NCBI GenBank assembly: GCA_031258965.1
Contig: JAIRMC010000041.1
Span: 1-38,218, forward strand
Length of the DNA: 38,218 nt
Source: Azoarcus sp.
GTDB taxonomy: Bacteria; Pseudomonadota; Gammaproteobacteria; Burkholderiales; Rhodocyclaceae
Direction: 5' to 3'
Each line of letters opens with the position of its first letter. Positions within the stretch are counted from its first letter, which is position 1. The position numbers and the translations under genes were made by a program. Shown here piece after piece: positions 1-8,414 of this stretch. The notes under the pieces are model-generated. The model was not told the origin of the DNA. It saw only the letters and a list, made by a program, of their open reading frames with translations, and made no database searches.

Positions 1-387
1 ATCGGCGGCGGCGCGGGCATGGCGCCGATGCGCTCGCACATCTTCGACCAACTGAAGCGCCTGAAGACGAAACGCAAGATCAGCTTCTGGTACGGCGCCC
101 GTTCCATGCGCGAAGCCTTCTATGTCGACGAATTCAACAAGCTCCAGGCCGACAACCCCAATTTCGCCTGGACGCTGGCGCTCTCCGACCCGCTGCCGGA
201 AGACAACTGGACGGGGCCGACCGGTTTCATCCACAACGTGCTTTTTGAAAACTACCTGAAGAACCACCCCGCGCCCGAGGACTGCGAGTTCTACATGTGC
301 GGCCCGCCGATGATGAACGCCTCGGTCATCAAGATGCTGCACGATCTCGGCGTCGAGCGTGAAAACATCATGTTGGACGAGTTTTAG
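1..387 (+). CDS. nqrF: Na+-translocating NADH:quinone reductase subunit F, C-terminal part
   Basis: This is the 3' end of a gene that begins before the window; the reading frame is open from base 1 and codes for 128 residues before TAG. NqrF is the NADH-oxidising, FAD- and [2Fe-2S]-containing subunit of the sodium pump Na+-NQR in the inner membrane. What is visible is the C-terminal part of the ferredoxin-NADP+ reductase-like domain. It starts inside the nucleotide-binding glycine motif ([14 protein letters not shown]), contains the FWYGAR strand, and ends with the family's typical YMCGPPMM motif and the terminus ENIMLDEF. The N-terminal membrane anchor and the 2Fe-2S domain lie outside the window. 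As nqrF is normally the last gene of nqrABCDEF, the rest of that operon should lie just upstream. The identification rests on strong motif recognition. Confidence 0.95.
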   Translation: MGGGAGMAPMRSHIFDQLKRLKTKRKISFWYGARSMREAFYVDEFNKLQADNPNFAWTLALSDPLPEDNWTGPTGFIHNVLFENYLKNHPAPEDCEFYMCGPPMMNASVIKMLHDLGVERENIMLDEF

Positions 388-473
388 CGGATAGCTCGAA
401 AACGCTTTGATGCCCGATGCTTCCTGGCGCGCCGTTGCAGCCAGTTAATGTGTCGCGCCTATAGGAAAAATGA

Positions 474-1028
474 ATGAGGAATGATAAAGCGTATTACTCG
501 ACAACTTGCAATTCTCCCATAGGCTTGCTTACACTGGCATCCGACGGGGCCAATCTCCTTGGTTTGTGGATGAAGGGGCAAAAGTATCACGGGAGTACCA
601 CCTTTAAAAATATGGTGGAAAACCGGGATATACCTGTTTTCTGCGCTACCAGAAAATGGTTGGATAGATATTTTGCTGGTGAAGAGCCTACTGCTTCCGA
701 ATTGCCATTAGCGCCTATTGGCAGTGAATTTCGCCAAAAGGTATGGCGGATTTTATGTGATATTCCATACGGTAAAGTCATCACTTATGGCAGTATCGCA
801 AAGATACTGGCCGTGAAAATGAATAAAGAAAGAATGTCCAGTCAGGCAATAGGCGGAGCGGTTGGTCACAATCCTGTATCAATTATTATCCCTTGCCACC
901 GGGTTGTAGGGTCAGATGGCAACTTGACAGGCTACGCTGGAGGCATTGCCGCTAAAATCAAACTGCTTGAATTGGAGGCTGCCGATATGTCCCAACTGTT
1001 TATTCCAAGGAAAGGTAGTGCGCTTTAA
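474..1028 (+). CDS. ogt: Methylated-DNA-[protein]-cysteine S-methyltransferase (Ogt/MGMT family)
   Basis: This 184-residue protein matches the suicide repair enzymes that transfer an alkyl group from O6-alkylguanine (and O4-alkylthymine) to their own cysteine. The acceptor motif IPCHRVVG is present with Cys141, preceded by the helix-turn-helix region (GSEFRQKVW, IPYGKVITYGSIAK). A short insertion (about residues 114-124) precedes the GAVGHNP segment; I associate this with Firmicutes- or Bacteroidetes-type members. The start follows AGGAAAAATGA, a fair ribosome site. The gene is visibly richer in A and T than everything around it and uses codons such as AAA, TTA and ATA that its neighbours avoid, so recent acquisition is likely (inference). 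It stands alone between nqrF and antitoxin remnants, with no ada or alkA partner. Confidence 0.93.
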   Translation: MRNDKAYYSTTCNSPIGLLTLASDGANLLGLWMKGQKYHGSTTFKNMVENRDIPVFCATRKWLDRYFAGEEPTASELPLAPIGSEFRQKVWRILCDIPYGKVITYGSIAKILAVKMNKERMSSQAIGGAVGHNPVSIIIPCHRVVGSDGNLTGYAGGIAAKIKLLELEAADMSQLFIPRKGSAL

Positions 1029-1059
1029 GCGTACTCCTAGTCTTCTGCTGATGAGCGCC

Positions 1060-1134
1060 TAGCAGCACATGGGCCGTCCGGCCTCGATCCGTGATGAACA
1101 CCGGCCCGTTGTTTGCAGCCGCATGTTGGGCAAC
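1060..1134 (-). pseudogene. Fragment of a Phd/YefM-type antitoxin gene
   Basis: Read on the minus strand, this stretch encodes NNGPVFITDRGRTAHVLL with a few residues upstream (VAQHAAA). That matches the conserved first strand and turn of Phd/YefM antitoxins (typical pattern: GPVFITDRGRPAHVLLS-EDYQRL). The match stops after HVLL, and the frame then continues into unrelated residues. No start codon with a ribosome site and no toxin gene adjoin it. A second scrap of the same kind of gene lies at 1208-1240 in the opposite orientation. I read this as a decayed, rearranged antitoxin gene. The match is from memory of the family pattern, not from a search. Confidence 0.6.
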
Positions 1135-1207
1135 GGGCTTGGAGGGCGAGGAGGCGCTCGGCGCGCTCCAAGCTTTCCGCCTGGGCCTCAAAGTCGGCGG
1201 ACCCCGA

Positions 1208-1240
1208 CATCTGCTGATGAGCTTCGAGGACTACCAACGA
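1208..1240 (+). pseudogene. Second, antiparallel antitoxin fragment (Phd/YefM-type)
   Basis: The plus strand here reads HLLMSFEDYQR, which corresponds to the segment that normally follows HVLL in Phd/YefM antitoxins. It continues the family pattern at the point where the minus-strand fragment at 1060-1134 breaks off, but on the other strand. Both fragments adjoin a copy of the 13-base sequence TCTGCTGATGAGC (1044-1056 and 1210-1222, same strand). The scrap ends within a few bases of the 3' end of rtcB at 1244. It is too short to function. Confidence 0.5.
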
Positions 1241-1243
1241 CGT

Positions 1244-2470
1244 TCAACCTTTCACGCACACCACCTGCCGCAAGGTATGCGAAACTTCCACTAGCGAGCG
1301 CTGCGCCCGCATGACCGCATCGAGATCCTTGTAGGCCATTGGGATTTCATCAATCACAGCGGCATCCTTTCGGCATTCGACGTGCGCAGTAGCGCGGATC
1401 TGGTCTCCCACCGTGAAGCAACGCTTCGCGGCGGAGCGACTCATGGCGCGGCCTGCGCCATGGCTACATGAACAGAAAGCCTCTTCGTTGCCGAGGCCGA
1501 GAACGATATGACTTTTCGCGCCCATCGAGCCGGGAATGATGCCGACTTCGCCTTTTTTGGCCGAGACCGCCCCCTTGCGCGTCACCCACACCTCTTCGCC
1601 GAAATGCGCTTCGCGTTGCACATAGTTATGGTGGCAGTCTACCGCTTCCACGCCGGCCTCGAACTCAATACCCAGCTCGGCTCGCACGGCGGCCACCAGA
1701 TTCGCCATCATTACGTCGCGGTTTTTGCGCGCGAACGTCTGTGCCCAGGCGACCGCCTCCATATAGTCGTCAAAACGTGCGCTGCCTTCCTCGAAGTACG
1801 CCAAATCACGGCTTGGCAATTCATCAATGCGATTCGCCATGTCTTGCTGGGCCAGTTGAATGAACAGCGTGCCGATGGCGTTTCCAACGCCGCGCGAACC
1901 CGAATGCAGCATGAACCACACCCGGTCAGCCTCGTCGAGGCTCACTTCGATGAAATGATTGCCTGTCCCCAGTGTTCCGAGATGCAGACGGTTGTTGGTC
2001 TTTTCCAGACGTGGATACTTCGAGACGATGTGCTCGAACCCCGGACGCAGGCTCTCCCAGGCGGCTTCGACCATCCTCGGCGGCTCGCCCCACGCCCCTG
2101 GATCGCGCCCGACACCGCCGCGCACGTCGCGTCCGTGCGGTACGTGACGCTCGATGGCCGCGCGCAGGCTGGAGAGATCGTCCGGCAAGTCGACCACGGA
2201 GAGCGTGGTGCGCATCGCCATCATCCCGCACCCGATGTCGACGCCGACGGCGGCGGGAATGATTGCGCCACGAGTCGGGATCACGCTGCCGATGGTCGAA
2301 CCCTTGCCCAGATGTACGTCCGGCATGACCGCCAGATGACTGAATATAAAGGGCATTTTTGCGGTGGCAATCAATTGTCGGCGGGCGTCATCTTCGACCG
2401 GCACACCCTGTGTCCACATCTTGATGGGCGCTGCGTTCTCCGGGACGAGGATGTCATGATCAATGTTCAC
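1244..2470 (-). CDS. rtcB: RNA-splicing ligase RtcB
   Basis: The 408-residue product has the same length as E. coli RtcB. RtcB joins RNA 2',3'-cyclic phosphate (or 3'-phosphate) ends to 5'-OH ends using GTP and Mn2+. Visible family signatures are the metal-binding motif VGVDIGCGM (Asp78, Cys81), LGTGNHFIEV, MLHSGSRGVGN, VDCHHNYVQRE, and the guanylylated histidine in CSHGAGRAMSR, which falls at His337 exactly as in E. coli. The start codon is GTG at 2470-2468, supported by the ribosome site AAGGAG a few bases upstream. No RtcA cyclase or RtcR regulator is adjacent, so this is a standalone gene. A long open frame on the opposite strand (1508-2485) is a shadow of its GC-rich codons. Confidence 0.97.
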   Translation of the reverse strand: MNIDHDILVPENAAPIKMWTQGVPVEDDARRQLIATAKMPFIFSHLAVMPDVHLGKGSTIGSVIPTRGAIIPAAVGVDIGCGMMAMRTTLSVVDLPDDLSSLRAAIERHVPHGRDVRGGVGRDPGAWGEPPRMVEAAWESLRPGFEHIVSKYPRLEKTNNRLHLGTLGTGNHFIEVSLDEADRVWFMLHSGSRGVGNAIGTLFIQLAQQDMANRIDELPSRDLAYFEEGSARFDDYMEAVAWAQTFARKNRDVMMANLVAAVRAELGIEFEAGVEAVDCHHNYVQREAHFGEEVWVTRKGAVSAKKGEVGIIPGSMGAKSHIVLGLGNEEAFCSCSHGAGRAMSRSAAKRCFTVGDQIRATAHVECRKDAAVIDEIPMAYKDLDAVMRAQRSLVEVSHTLRQVVCVKG

Positions 2471-2652
2471 AGAGTTTCTCCTTGATCACGGTAATGTAAC
2501 ACGTACAAATAATCCAGGCTCCATTTCGACGAAGGTTGAGCGGCCTGCTTGCCACAAAGGTTTGGCGGGGCGAAATCCGATCCCGTCATTTGCTGGTCGT
2601 GCCCTTTCCATCGGCAAGGCGCGTGTCGTTGCGCTCTGATCGCATCGTTTTC

Positions 2653-2681
2653 TTGACGCCCCATACGCCGGTGCCTAGAAT
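2653..2681 (+). promoter_or_regulatory. Sigma-70-type promoter of tRNA-Met
   Basis: A -35 hexamer TTGACG (2653-2658) is followed by a 17-base spacer and a -10 hexamer TAGAAT (2676-2681). Both are one base from consensus and the spacing is ideal. The expected start near 2688 lies about eight bases before the mature tRNA 5' end at 2696. The rest of the 225-base gap between rtcB and the tRNA shows no gene that I can support. Confidence 0.75.
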
Positions 2682-2695
2682 TGCTGCCTTTCCGT

Positions 2696-2772
2696 GGTGA
2701 TGTAGCTCAGATGGTTAGAGCGGCGGATTCATAACCCGCAGGTCGGCAGTTCAATCCTGCCCATCACCACCA
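2696..2772 (+). tRNA. tRNA-Met (anticodon CAU), CCA encoded
   Basis: A full cloverleaf can be drawn: acceptor stem GGTGATG/CATCACC (2696-2702 with 2762-2768), D arm GCTC/GAGC, anticodon loop TTCATAA with CAT at 2730-2732, T arm GGCAG/CTGCC with loop TTCAATC, then A and an encoded CCA at 2770-2772. The innermost anticodon-stem pair is an A-C mismatch (2727 with 2735). The paired acceptor end and the T loop argue for an elongator rather than an initiator tRNA. A CAU anticodon could also belong to the lysidine-modified tRNA-Ile2, but I consider Met more likely. Confidence 0.93.
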
Positions 2773-2915
2773 TTTTCCCTTCCGAAGCATTCCGAAGTGG
2801 GGGAAAGCGGACGCGCGTCCAGCCCCGTGGCGCGCACGGGAAGCGCGGCAATCATGCAATGGCTCCCCGCCAAGGGTGTAACAAGCGGCGGGCGAATGTG
2901 GTTTAATCGCGCACC

Positions 2916-3803
2916 ATGGCGCATGAATTCAACAACATTTCCCTGATCGGCAAATTCCAGAGCGCGGACGGCGCCGAAACGGTGCTCGACCTCGCCCGTT
3001 ACCTGCGCGAGCGCGGCATCGAACCCCGGATCGAGCAAGGCACGGCCAACGCCATCGGCGAAGCCGCCCAGGATTTCGCCGCCATCGCTTACGAAAAAAT
3101 CGCCAGCGAGGCCGATCTTGCCGTGGTGATCGGCGGCGACGGCACCCTGCTCAATGCGGCGCGATGCATGGGCGCGCGCGCGGTGCCGCTGGTGGGGGTC
3201 AATCTTGGCCGCCTCGGTTTCCTCACCGATCTGCCGCGCGCCAACGCGCGTCGGCAGTTGGGTGAAATCCTCGACGGGCGCTATTGCGCGGAATCGCGCT
3301 TCATGCTCGACGCCGAAGTGATGCGCGGGGATGAACGTATCTTTCATACCCTGGCGCTCAACGACGTTGTGGTCAACCGGGGTAATCTGGGCCGGATGAT
3401 TGAGTTCGAGCTGCGAGTGGACGGGGAATTCGTCTATACCTTGCGGTCGGATGGCATGATCGTCGCCACACCGACAGGCTCGACGGCTTATGCGCTGGCG
3501 GCCAACGGCCCCATCCTGCATCCGGGCGTGTCCGGCATCGCGCTCGTTCCCTTGTGCCCGCACGCGCTTTCCGCCCGGCCCGTGACCTTGCCGGATACAT
3601 GCTGCATCGAAATCGTACTGATGCCGCCGCACGATGCCCGCATCCATTTTGACGGCGCGACCTATTGCGACGGGCGCGCGGGCGACCGGCTGCGTGTCGT
3701 GCGCTCGCCGCTGGAAGTGCGCTTGCTACACCCCGAGGGGTACAGCTATTTCGCCATGTTGCGCGAAAAGCTCCATTGGAGCGCGGCCATGTCGCGCATC
3801 TGA
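2916..3803 (+). CDS. nadK: NAD kinase
   Basis: The 295-residue protein phosphorylates NAD+ to NADP+ in the cytoplasm. The signature GGDGT motif is at residues 73-77 (VVIGGDGTLLNAAR), followed by GVNLGRLGFLTD, the ALND motif (family consensus NE/D) and the glycine-rich segment SDGMIVATPTGSTAYALAANGPI of the NAD kinase fold. Length is normal for proteobacterial NadK. The ATG at 2916 has no good Shine-Dalgarno sequence, but the N-terminus (NNISLIGKF) matches where the family normally begins. recN follows 24 bases downstream on the same strand, and the pair is probably co-transcribed; the nadK-recN order is common in Betaproteobacteria, where hrcA often precedes it. Here a tRNA gene sits in that position. 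Confidence 0.96.
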   Translation: MAHEFNNISLIGKFQSADGAETVLDLARYLRERGIEPRIEQGTANAIGEAAQDFAAIAYEKIASEADLAVVIGGDGTLLNAARCMGARAVPLVGVNLGRLGFLTDLPRANARRQLGEILDGRYCAESRFMLDAEVMRGDERIFHTLALNDVVVNRGNLGRMIEFELRVDGEFVYTLRSDGMIVATPTGSTAYALAANGPILHPGVSGIALVPLCPHALSARPVTLPDTCCIEIVLMPPHDARIHFDGATYCDGRAGDRLRVVRSPLEVRLLHPEGYSYFAMLREKLHWSAAMSRI

Positions 3804-3827
3804 CCACCGGCACGAACGGCCCCACTC

Positions 3828-5486
3828 ATGCTGCACCGCCTCTCTATCCGCGATTTTGTGATCGTCGACTGGCTTGAACTCGAATTCGCCAGCGGTTTCG
3901 GGACGCTGACCGGTGAGACGGGAGCGGGTAAATCCATCTTGCTCGATGCCCTAAGCCTCGCGCTTGGCGAACGCGCCGATGCCGGGGTGGTGCGCAACGG
4001 TTGCGAGAAGGCCGACATCGCTGCCGAGTTCGATCTTCCCCCCGGCGAGGAACTGGCTGCTTGGCTCGCCGGGCAGGCGTTGGACGTCGGCGACGGGACG
4101 CTGGTACTGCGCCGCGTGGTCGATGCCGGAGGACGTTCCCGTGCGTGGATAAACGGCACGCCAGCGGCGCTCGCGCAGTTGCGCACGCTCGGGCAATGGT
4201 TGGCGGACATTCACGGCCAGCATGCGCACCATGCTTTGTTGCGCGCCGAGCCACAGCGCGCCCTGCTCGATGCGCACGGCGGCGCGGGCGAACTGGCCGC
4301 CGAGGTTGCCGCGCATTGGCGCGAGTGGCAGCGGCTGGCCGGGTTGCGCCAAGCGGCGGAGCAGGATACGGCGGCGTCCGCCCGAGAGCGCGAACTGCTT
4401 GGCTGGCAGCTTGCCGAACTGAAGGATCTGGCCTTCGATGCCGCCGAATGGTGCGAGATCAACGCCGAGCATGGCCGTCTGGCGCATGCCGCCGATTTGA
4501 TGAGCGGCGTGGGCGAGGTACTCGACGGTCTGGGTGACGGCGAGCAGGCGGCGCGCGTCGTGCTCGGGCATTGTTCGAGCCGTCTAGCCGCGATGGCCGC
4601 CATTGATCCGACGCTTTCCGATGTGTGCGGCCTGCTCGACGCGGCGGCGATCCAGACCGATGAGGCTTTACACGCGTTGCGCCGTTACCGCGACCGGCTC
4701 GACCTCGATCCGGCGCGCCTCGCCGACATCGAGCGGCGCATTGCCGCCGTGATGGACGTGGCGCGCAAGCACAGGACGACGCCGGAGGAACTGCCCGAAC
4801 TGGCCGCCAAATGGCAGGCGCGGCTCGACGCGCTCGAAGCCAGCGCCGACCCGGCGCGCCTCGCCGCTGAAGAAGCCGTGGCGTGTCAAGCGTTCGATGC
4901 CGCCGCCGCGCGTCTGTCCGCCGCGCGCCAGGCGGCTGCCACGGCCTTGTCGTCCGGGATTACCGAGGCCATGCAATCGCTGGCCATGCCGGGGGGGCAG
5001 TTCGAGGTGGCGCTGATTGCCGCCGCGCCTTCGGCGCATGGCCGGGAAACAGTAGAGTTTCAGGTGGCAGCCAATCCGGGGCAGGCCTTGCGCGCGCTTG
5101 CCAAAGTGGCTTCCGGCGGCGAACTGTCAAGAATCGGCCTGGCCATCCAGGTGATGACCAGCCGCGATTCGGCGACGCCGACCCTGATATTCGATGAAGT
5201 CGACGTCGGCATCGGCGGGCGGGTGGCGGAGATCGTCGGTCAATCCCTGCATCGTCTTGGCCGGGACAGGCAGGTGCTGTGCGTGACGCATCTTCCGCAG
5301 GTGGCCGCCCGCGCCAACTGGCAATGGCGGATTTCCAAGGAAATCCGTGACGGTCAAACCCTGAGCGCCGTCACGCCGCTCGACGGCCCGGCGCGCGTCG
5401 AGGAAATCGCGCGCATGCTTGGCGGCGTCGACATCACGGAGACCACGCGGCGGCACGCGGCGGAGATGCTGACAGGCAAGCCGTGA
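3828..5486 (+). CDS. recN: DNA repair ATPase RecN
   Basis: RecN is an SMC-like ATPase that acts early in repair of double-strand breaks. The 552-residue product shows the Walker A motif GETGAGKS at residues 29-36, a long central helical region (about 160-380) rich in Ala, Glu and Arg that should form the coiled coil, the ABC signature ASGGELSRIGLA, and the Walker B motif TLIFDEVDVGIGG. The C-terminal CVTHLPQVAA motif is also present. Length is typical (E. coli 553). It begins 24 bases after nadK and ends 24 bases before the stop codon of the convergent fur gene. I saw no LexA box, so SOS control is not shown here. Confidence 0.97.
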   Translation: MLHRLSIRDFVIVDWLELEFASGFGTLTGETGAGKSILLDALSLALGERADAGVVRNGCEKADIAAEFDLPPGEELAAWLAGQALDVGDGTLVLRRVVDAGGRSRAWINGTPAALAQLRTLGQWLADIHGQHAHHALLRAEPQRALLDAHGGAGELAAEVAAHWREWQRLAGLRQAAEQDTAASARERELLGWQLAELKDLAFDAAEWCEINAEHGRLAHAADLMSGVGEVLDGLGDGEQAARVVLGHCSSRLAAMAAIDPTLSDVCGLLDAAAIQTDEALHALRRYRDRLDLDPARLADIERRIAAVMDVARKHRTTPEELPELAAKWQARLDALEASADPARLAAEEAVACQAFDAAAARLSAARQAAATALSSGITEAMQSLAMPGGQFEVALIAAAPSAHGRETVEFQVAANPGQALRALAKVASGGELSRIGLAIQVMTSRDSATPTLIFDEVDVGIGGRVAEIVGQSLHRLGRDRQVLCVTHLPQVAARANWQWRISKEIRDGQTLSAVTPLDGPARVEEIARMLGGVDITETTRRHAAEMLTGKP

Positions 5487-5510
5487 CGCGAGCCGCGCCG
5501 CCGCTTACGC

Positions 5511-5960
5511 TTAGTGGCCGTTGTTTCGATGCGGACAGTTTTCGCGCGTACAGTCGGCGTAGAGATACAGCGCGTGCTCTTTGATGACGAATCCGCGCTC
5601 CTTGGCGATAAGCTTCTGGCGGCGCTCGATCTCGGCATCGAAAAACTCTTCGACCCGGCCACATTGCAGGCACACCAGATGGTCGTGATGTTCGCCCTTG
5701 TTGAGTTCGAATACCGCCTTGCCCATCTCGAAGTAGTGGCGCTCCAGCAAGCCCGCCTGCTCGAATTGCGTCAGCACGCGATAGACGGTCGCCAACCCGA
5801 TGTCCATCTCATGTTCCATCAAATAGCGGTAAACATCCTCGGCGGTGAGATGTTGTTGCCCGGCATTCTGGAACAGCTCAAGAATCTTCAACCGGGGATG
5901 GGTGGCCTTGAGGCCGATGTTTTTGAGGCTACGGAAATTGTCTGACATGAGTTGGACCAT
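5511..5960 (-). CDS. fur: Ferric uptake regulator Fur
   Basis: Fur represses iron-acquisition genes when loaded with Fe2+. The 149-residue product has the N-terminal winged-helix DNA-binding domain ([17 protein letters not shown], then LATVYRVL) and the metal-binding dimerisation domain with [11 protein letters not shown]. The structural zinc cysteines are in two pairs, Cys97/Cys100 and Cys137/Cys142. Two starts are possible. ATG at 5960 is preceded by GGCAGG at suitable spacing. ATG at 5948 gives the family-typical [13 protein letters not shown]-terminus of 145 residues. The gene is convergent with recN and divergent from bamE, with 118 bases between fur and bamE, and the fur/bamE/dapB neighbourhood is common in Betaproteobacteria. 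I could not define a Fur box in the shared upstream region. Confidence 0.96.
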   Translation of the reverse strand: MVQLMSDNFRSLKNIGLKATHPRLKILELFQNAGQQHLTAEDVYRYLMEHEMDIGLATVYRVLTQFEQAGLLERHYFEMGKAVFELNKGEHHDHLVCLQCGRVEEFFDAEIERRQKLIAKERGFVIKEHALYLYADCTRENCPHRNNGH

Positions 5961-6078
5961 TGTGGCCTGCCGGAACAGGCGATGCTGAATTGCCCGCTAT
6001 GTTATATTCTCTGCCCTCTACTGAGAACCGGCGCGCTCGAAAAAGTGCGCAAATCAACAGGACGAAGGGTTCTTCTCC

Positions 6079-6495
6079 ATGCGTTGTACGCTTTTTTTCT
6101 CATTTGCCTCATCCATCCTGCCCACATTTGCGGCGCTCATCGGGGCGGTCGCGCTGTCGGCCTGCTCCTGGTTTGCACCATACCGCATTGATGTCCGGCA
6201 AGGCAATTACGTCGACGAGGCCATGCTGGCGCAGCTCAAACCCGGCATGACGCGCGACAATGTGCGCTTCGTGCTCGGTTCGCCGCTGGTCGCTGACGTA
6301 TTCCGCAATGACCGTTGGGACTACGTGTACCGCTTCAAGCCGGGGCGCGGCGAGGCGAAGCAGCGGACTATTTCGGTTTTCTTCAACGGCGACAAGTTCG
6401 ACCGCGTTGAAGGCGATCTGACACCCCCCGAAGGCGGACAGGCGGCGGAACCGCGCTCGCGCGTCATCGAAGTGCCCAAGGTGGAAGACGACTGA
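6079..6495 (+). CDS. bamE: Outer membrane assembly lipoprotein BamE
   Basis: BamE (SmpA/OmlA) is a small lipoprotein of the BAM complex that inserts beta-barrel proteins into the outer membrane. The 138-residue product starts with a hydrophobic signal sequence ending in a lipobox (ALSAC), so lipidation is expected at Cys29. The SmpA/OmlA domain follows: YVDEAMLAQLKPGMTRDNV, VLGSPLVADVF and DRWDYVYRF are diagnostic. The C-terminal 30 residues are Pro- and Glu-rich and look unstructured. The ribosome site is AAGGG. It is divergent from fur and 37 bases upstream of dapB, with which it is probably co-transcribed. Confidence 0.95.
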   Translation: MRCTLFFSFASSILPTFAALIGAVALSACSWFAPYRIDVRQGNYVDEAMLAQLKPGMTRDNVRFVLGSPLVADVFRNDRWDYVYRFKPGRGEAKQRTISVFFNGDKFDRVEGDLTPPEGGQAAEPRSRVIEVPKVEDD

Positions 6496-6508
6496 TCGCG
6501 CGTGATAG

Positions 6509-7339
<831 letters not shown>

Positions 7340-7651
7340 TTACTTTGGCGGATCGCCCGGTTTTCCAGGCGTACCTTTCTTCAGTTCCCGCATGAATTCC
7401 ACGAAATGCGATTTGAACGATGCAAACAGGGCGTTTTCCTTGTTTGTCATCAATATGTTGCCCAGCAGTTTGAGACCCACGACAAATTGGGGGATGTCCT
7501 GGACGGCGAAGTCGCCGCGCCGTTCCAGGCGTCCAAGGATGGCGAAAATGTCATCGTGATTGCCGAAGCCAAACTGCAATGTGCGGGATGCCGTTTCGGC
7601 GGGTGCTGCGTCCAGTTGTTCAAGAGTGATGCGATAACGATATTTTTCCAT
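7340..7651 (-). CDS. DUF3861-like small protein
   Basis: This 103-residue protein begins MEKYRYRITLEQL and contains NHDDIFAIL and a conserved-looking GLKLLGNILMTNKENALFASF segment. That arrangement is what I recall for the DUF3861 family, whose function is unknown. It has no signal peptide and should be cytoplasmic. The open frame extends upstream to 7774, but the added residues are a poor match to any family N-terminus, so I chose the ATG at 7651. The C-terminal tail (KKGTPGKPGDPPK) is likely flexible. Its stop codon abuts dapB tail to tail. Confidence 0.7.
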   Translation of the reverse strand: MEKYRYRITLEQLDAAPAETASRTLQFGFGNHDDIFAILGRLERRGDFAVQDIPQFVVGLKLLGNILMTNKENALFASFKSHFVEFMRELKKGTPGKPGDPPK

Positions 7652-7839
7652 GACGGGTTCCAGGCGGGTCCGCGGGCAACAGAGTCTATCCGAAACTGCC
7701 GGAAGCAGAAGAACCGAGACAACAAAGAACGAAACTGTCACGCGACAGCCCCATAGGGTTTTTCCGTGCTGCACAAAAGCGCATCGCTACGGCTAAAATG
7801 AACATCTTTGTCCCATCGGCTACTTCGGGAGACAGCCAC

Positions 7840-8310
7840 ATGGCCTTGCGTCCATTCAAAATCCTTGGCGTCCAGCAGATCGCCATTGGCGGTTCGAGTA
7901 AAGAGAAACTGCGTACCCTCTGGGTCGACATGCTTGGGCTGGACGTTACGGGCAGCTTCGTTTCCGAGCGCGAAAACGTCAACGAAGATATCTGCGCCAT
8001 GGGCAGCGGTCCGTACAGAGTCGAAGTCGACCTGATGCAGCCGGTTGATCCGGAAAAAAAACCCGCCGTCCACGCCACCCCCCTGAACCACGTGGGGCTG
8101 TGGGTTGACGATCTGCCGCGCGCCGTGGAATGGCTGAGCGCCCAAGGCGTGCGTTTCGCCCCCGGCGGCATCCGCAAGGGCGCGGCGGGCCACGACATCA
8201 CCTTCCTGCATCCGAAAGGCAACGACGAATTCCCCATCGGCGCCGAGGGCGTACTGATCGAATTGGTACAAGCACCGCCCGAAGTCGCCGAAGCCCTGTC
8301 CCACGGCTGA
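7840..8310 (+). CDS. VOC-superfamily (glyoxalase-like) protein
   Basis: The 156-residue product has two beta-alpha-beta-beta-beta modules of the vicinal oxygen chelate fold. One starts at [11 protein letters not shown]; the other starts at [18 protein letters not shown] and ends with [11 protein letters not shown]. The second module keeps the metal-type His (NHVGLW) and Glu (LIELVQ). In the first module the usual His of the HIGIAV-type strand is Gln (VQQIAI). Methylmalonyl-CoA epimerases and lactoylglutathione lyases share this fold, and the VLIELVQAP end resembles the epimerase subgroup, but I cannot assign the reaction. I chose ATG 7840 because GGGAGA lies just upstream; an in-frame ATG at 7798 lacks this. 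phaC follows about 100 bases later. Confidence 0.8.
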   Translation: MALRPFKILGVQQIAIGGSSKEKLRTLWVDMLGLDVTGSFVSERENVNEDICAMGSGPYRVEVDLMQPVDPEKKPAVHATPLNHVGLWVDDLPRAVEWLSAQGVRFAPGGIRKGAAGHDITFLHPKGNDEFPIGAEGVLIELVQAPPEVAEALSHG

Positions 8311-8414
8311 ACAGGTCGGCGGACCCTGCCCGGATGCCCCACGAATCGGGCATTCCCTGCGGAACCCGCATACATACAGCCTTCACCCCGCAGAACCACG
8401 GAGCCAGCAAGACC

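Noticed and set aside
1508-2485. Open frame of 325 codons on the plus strand
   Set aside because: Antisense to rtcB, which is supported by family motifs and an exact length match.
2467-2664. Small open frame upstream of rtcB on the minus strand (65 codons)
   Set aside because: No ribosome site, no family resemblance, and it overlaps the rtcB start region.
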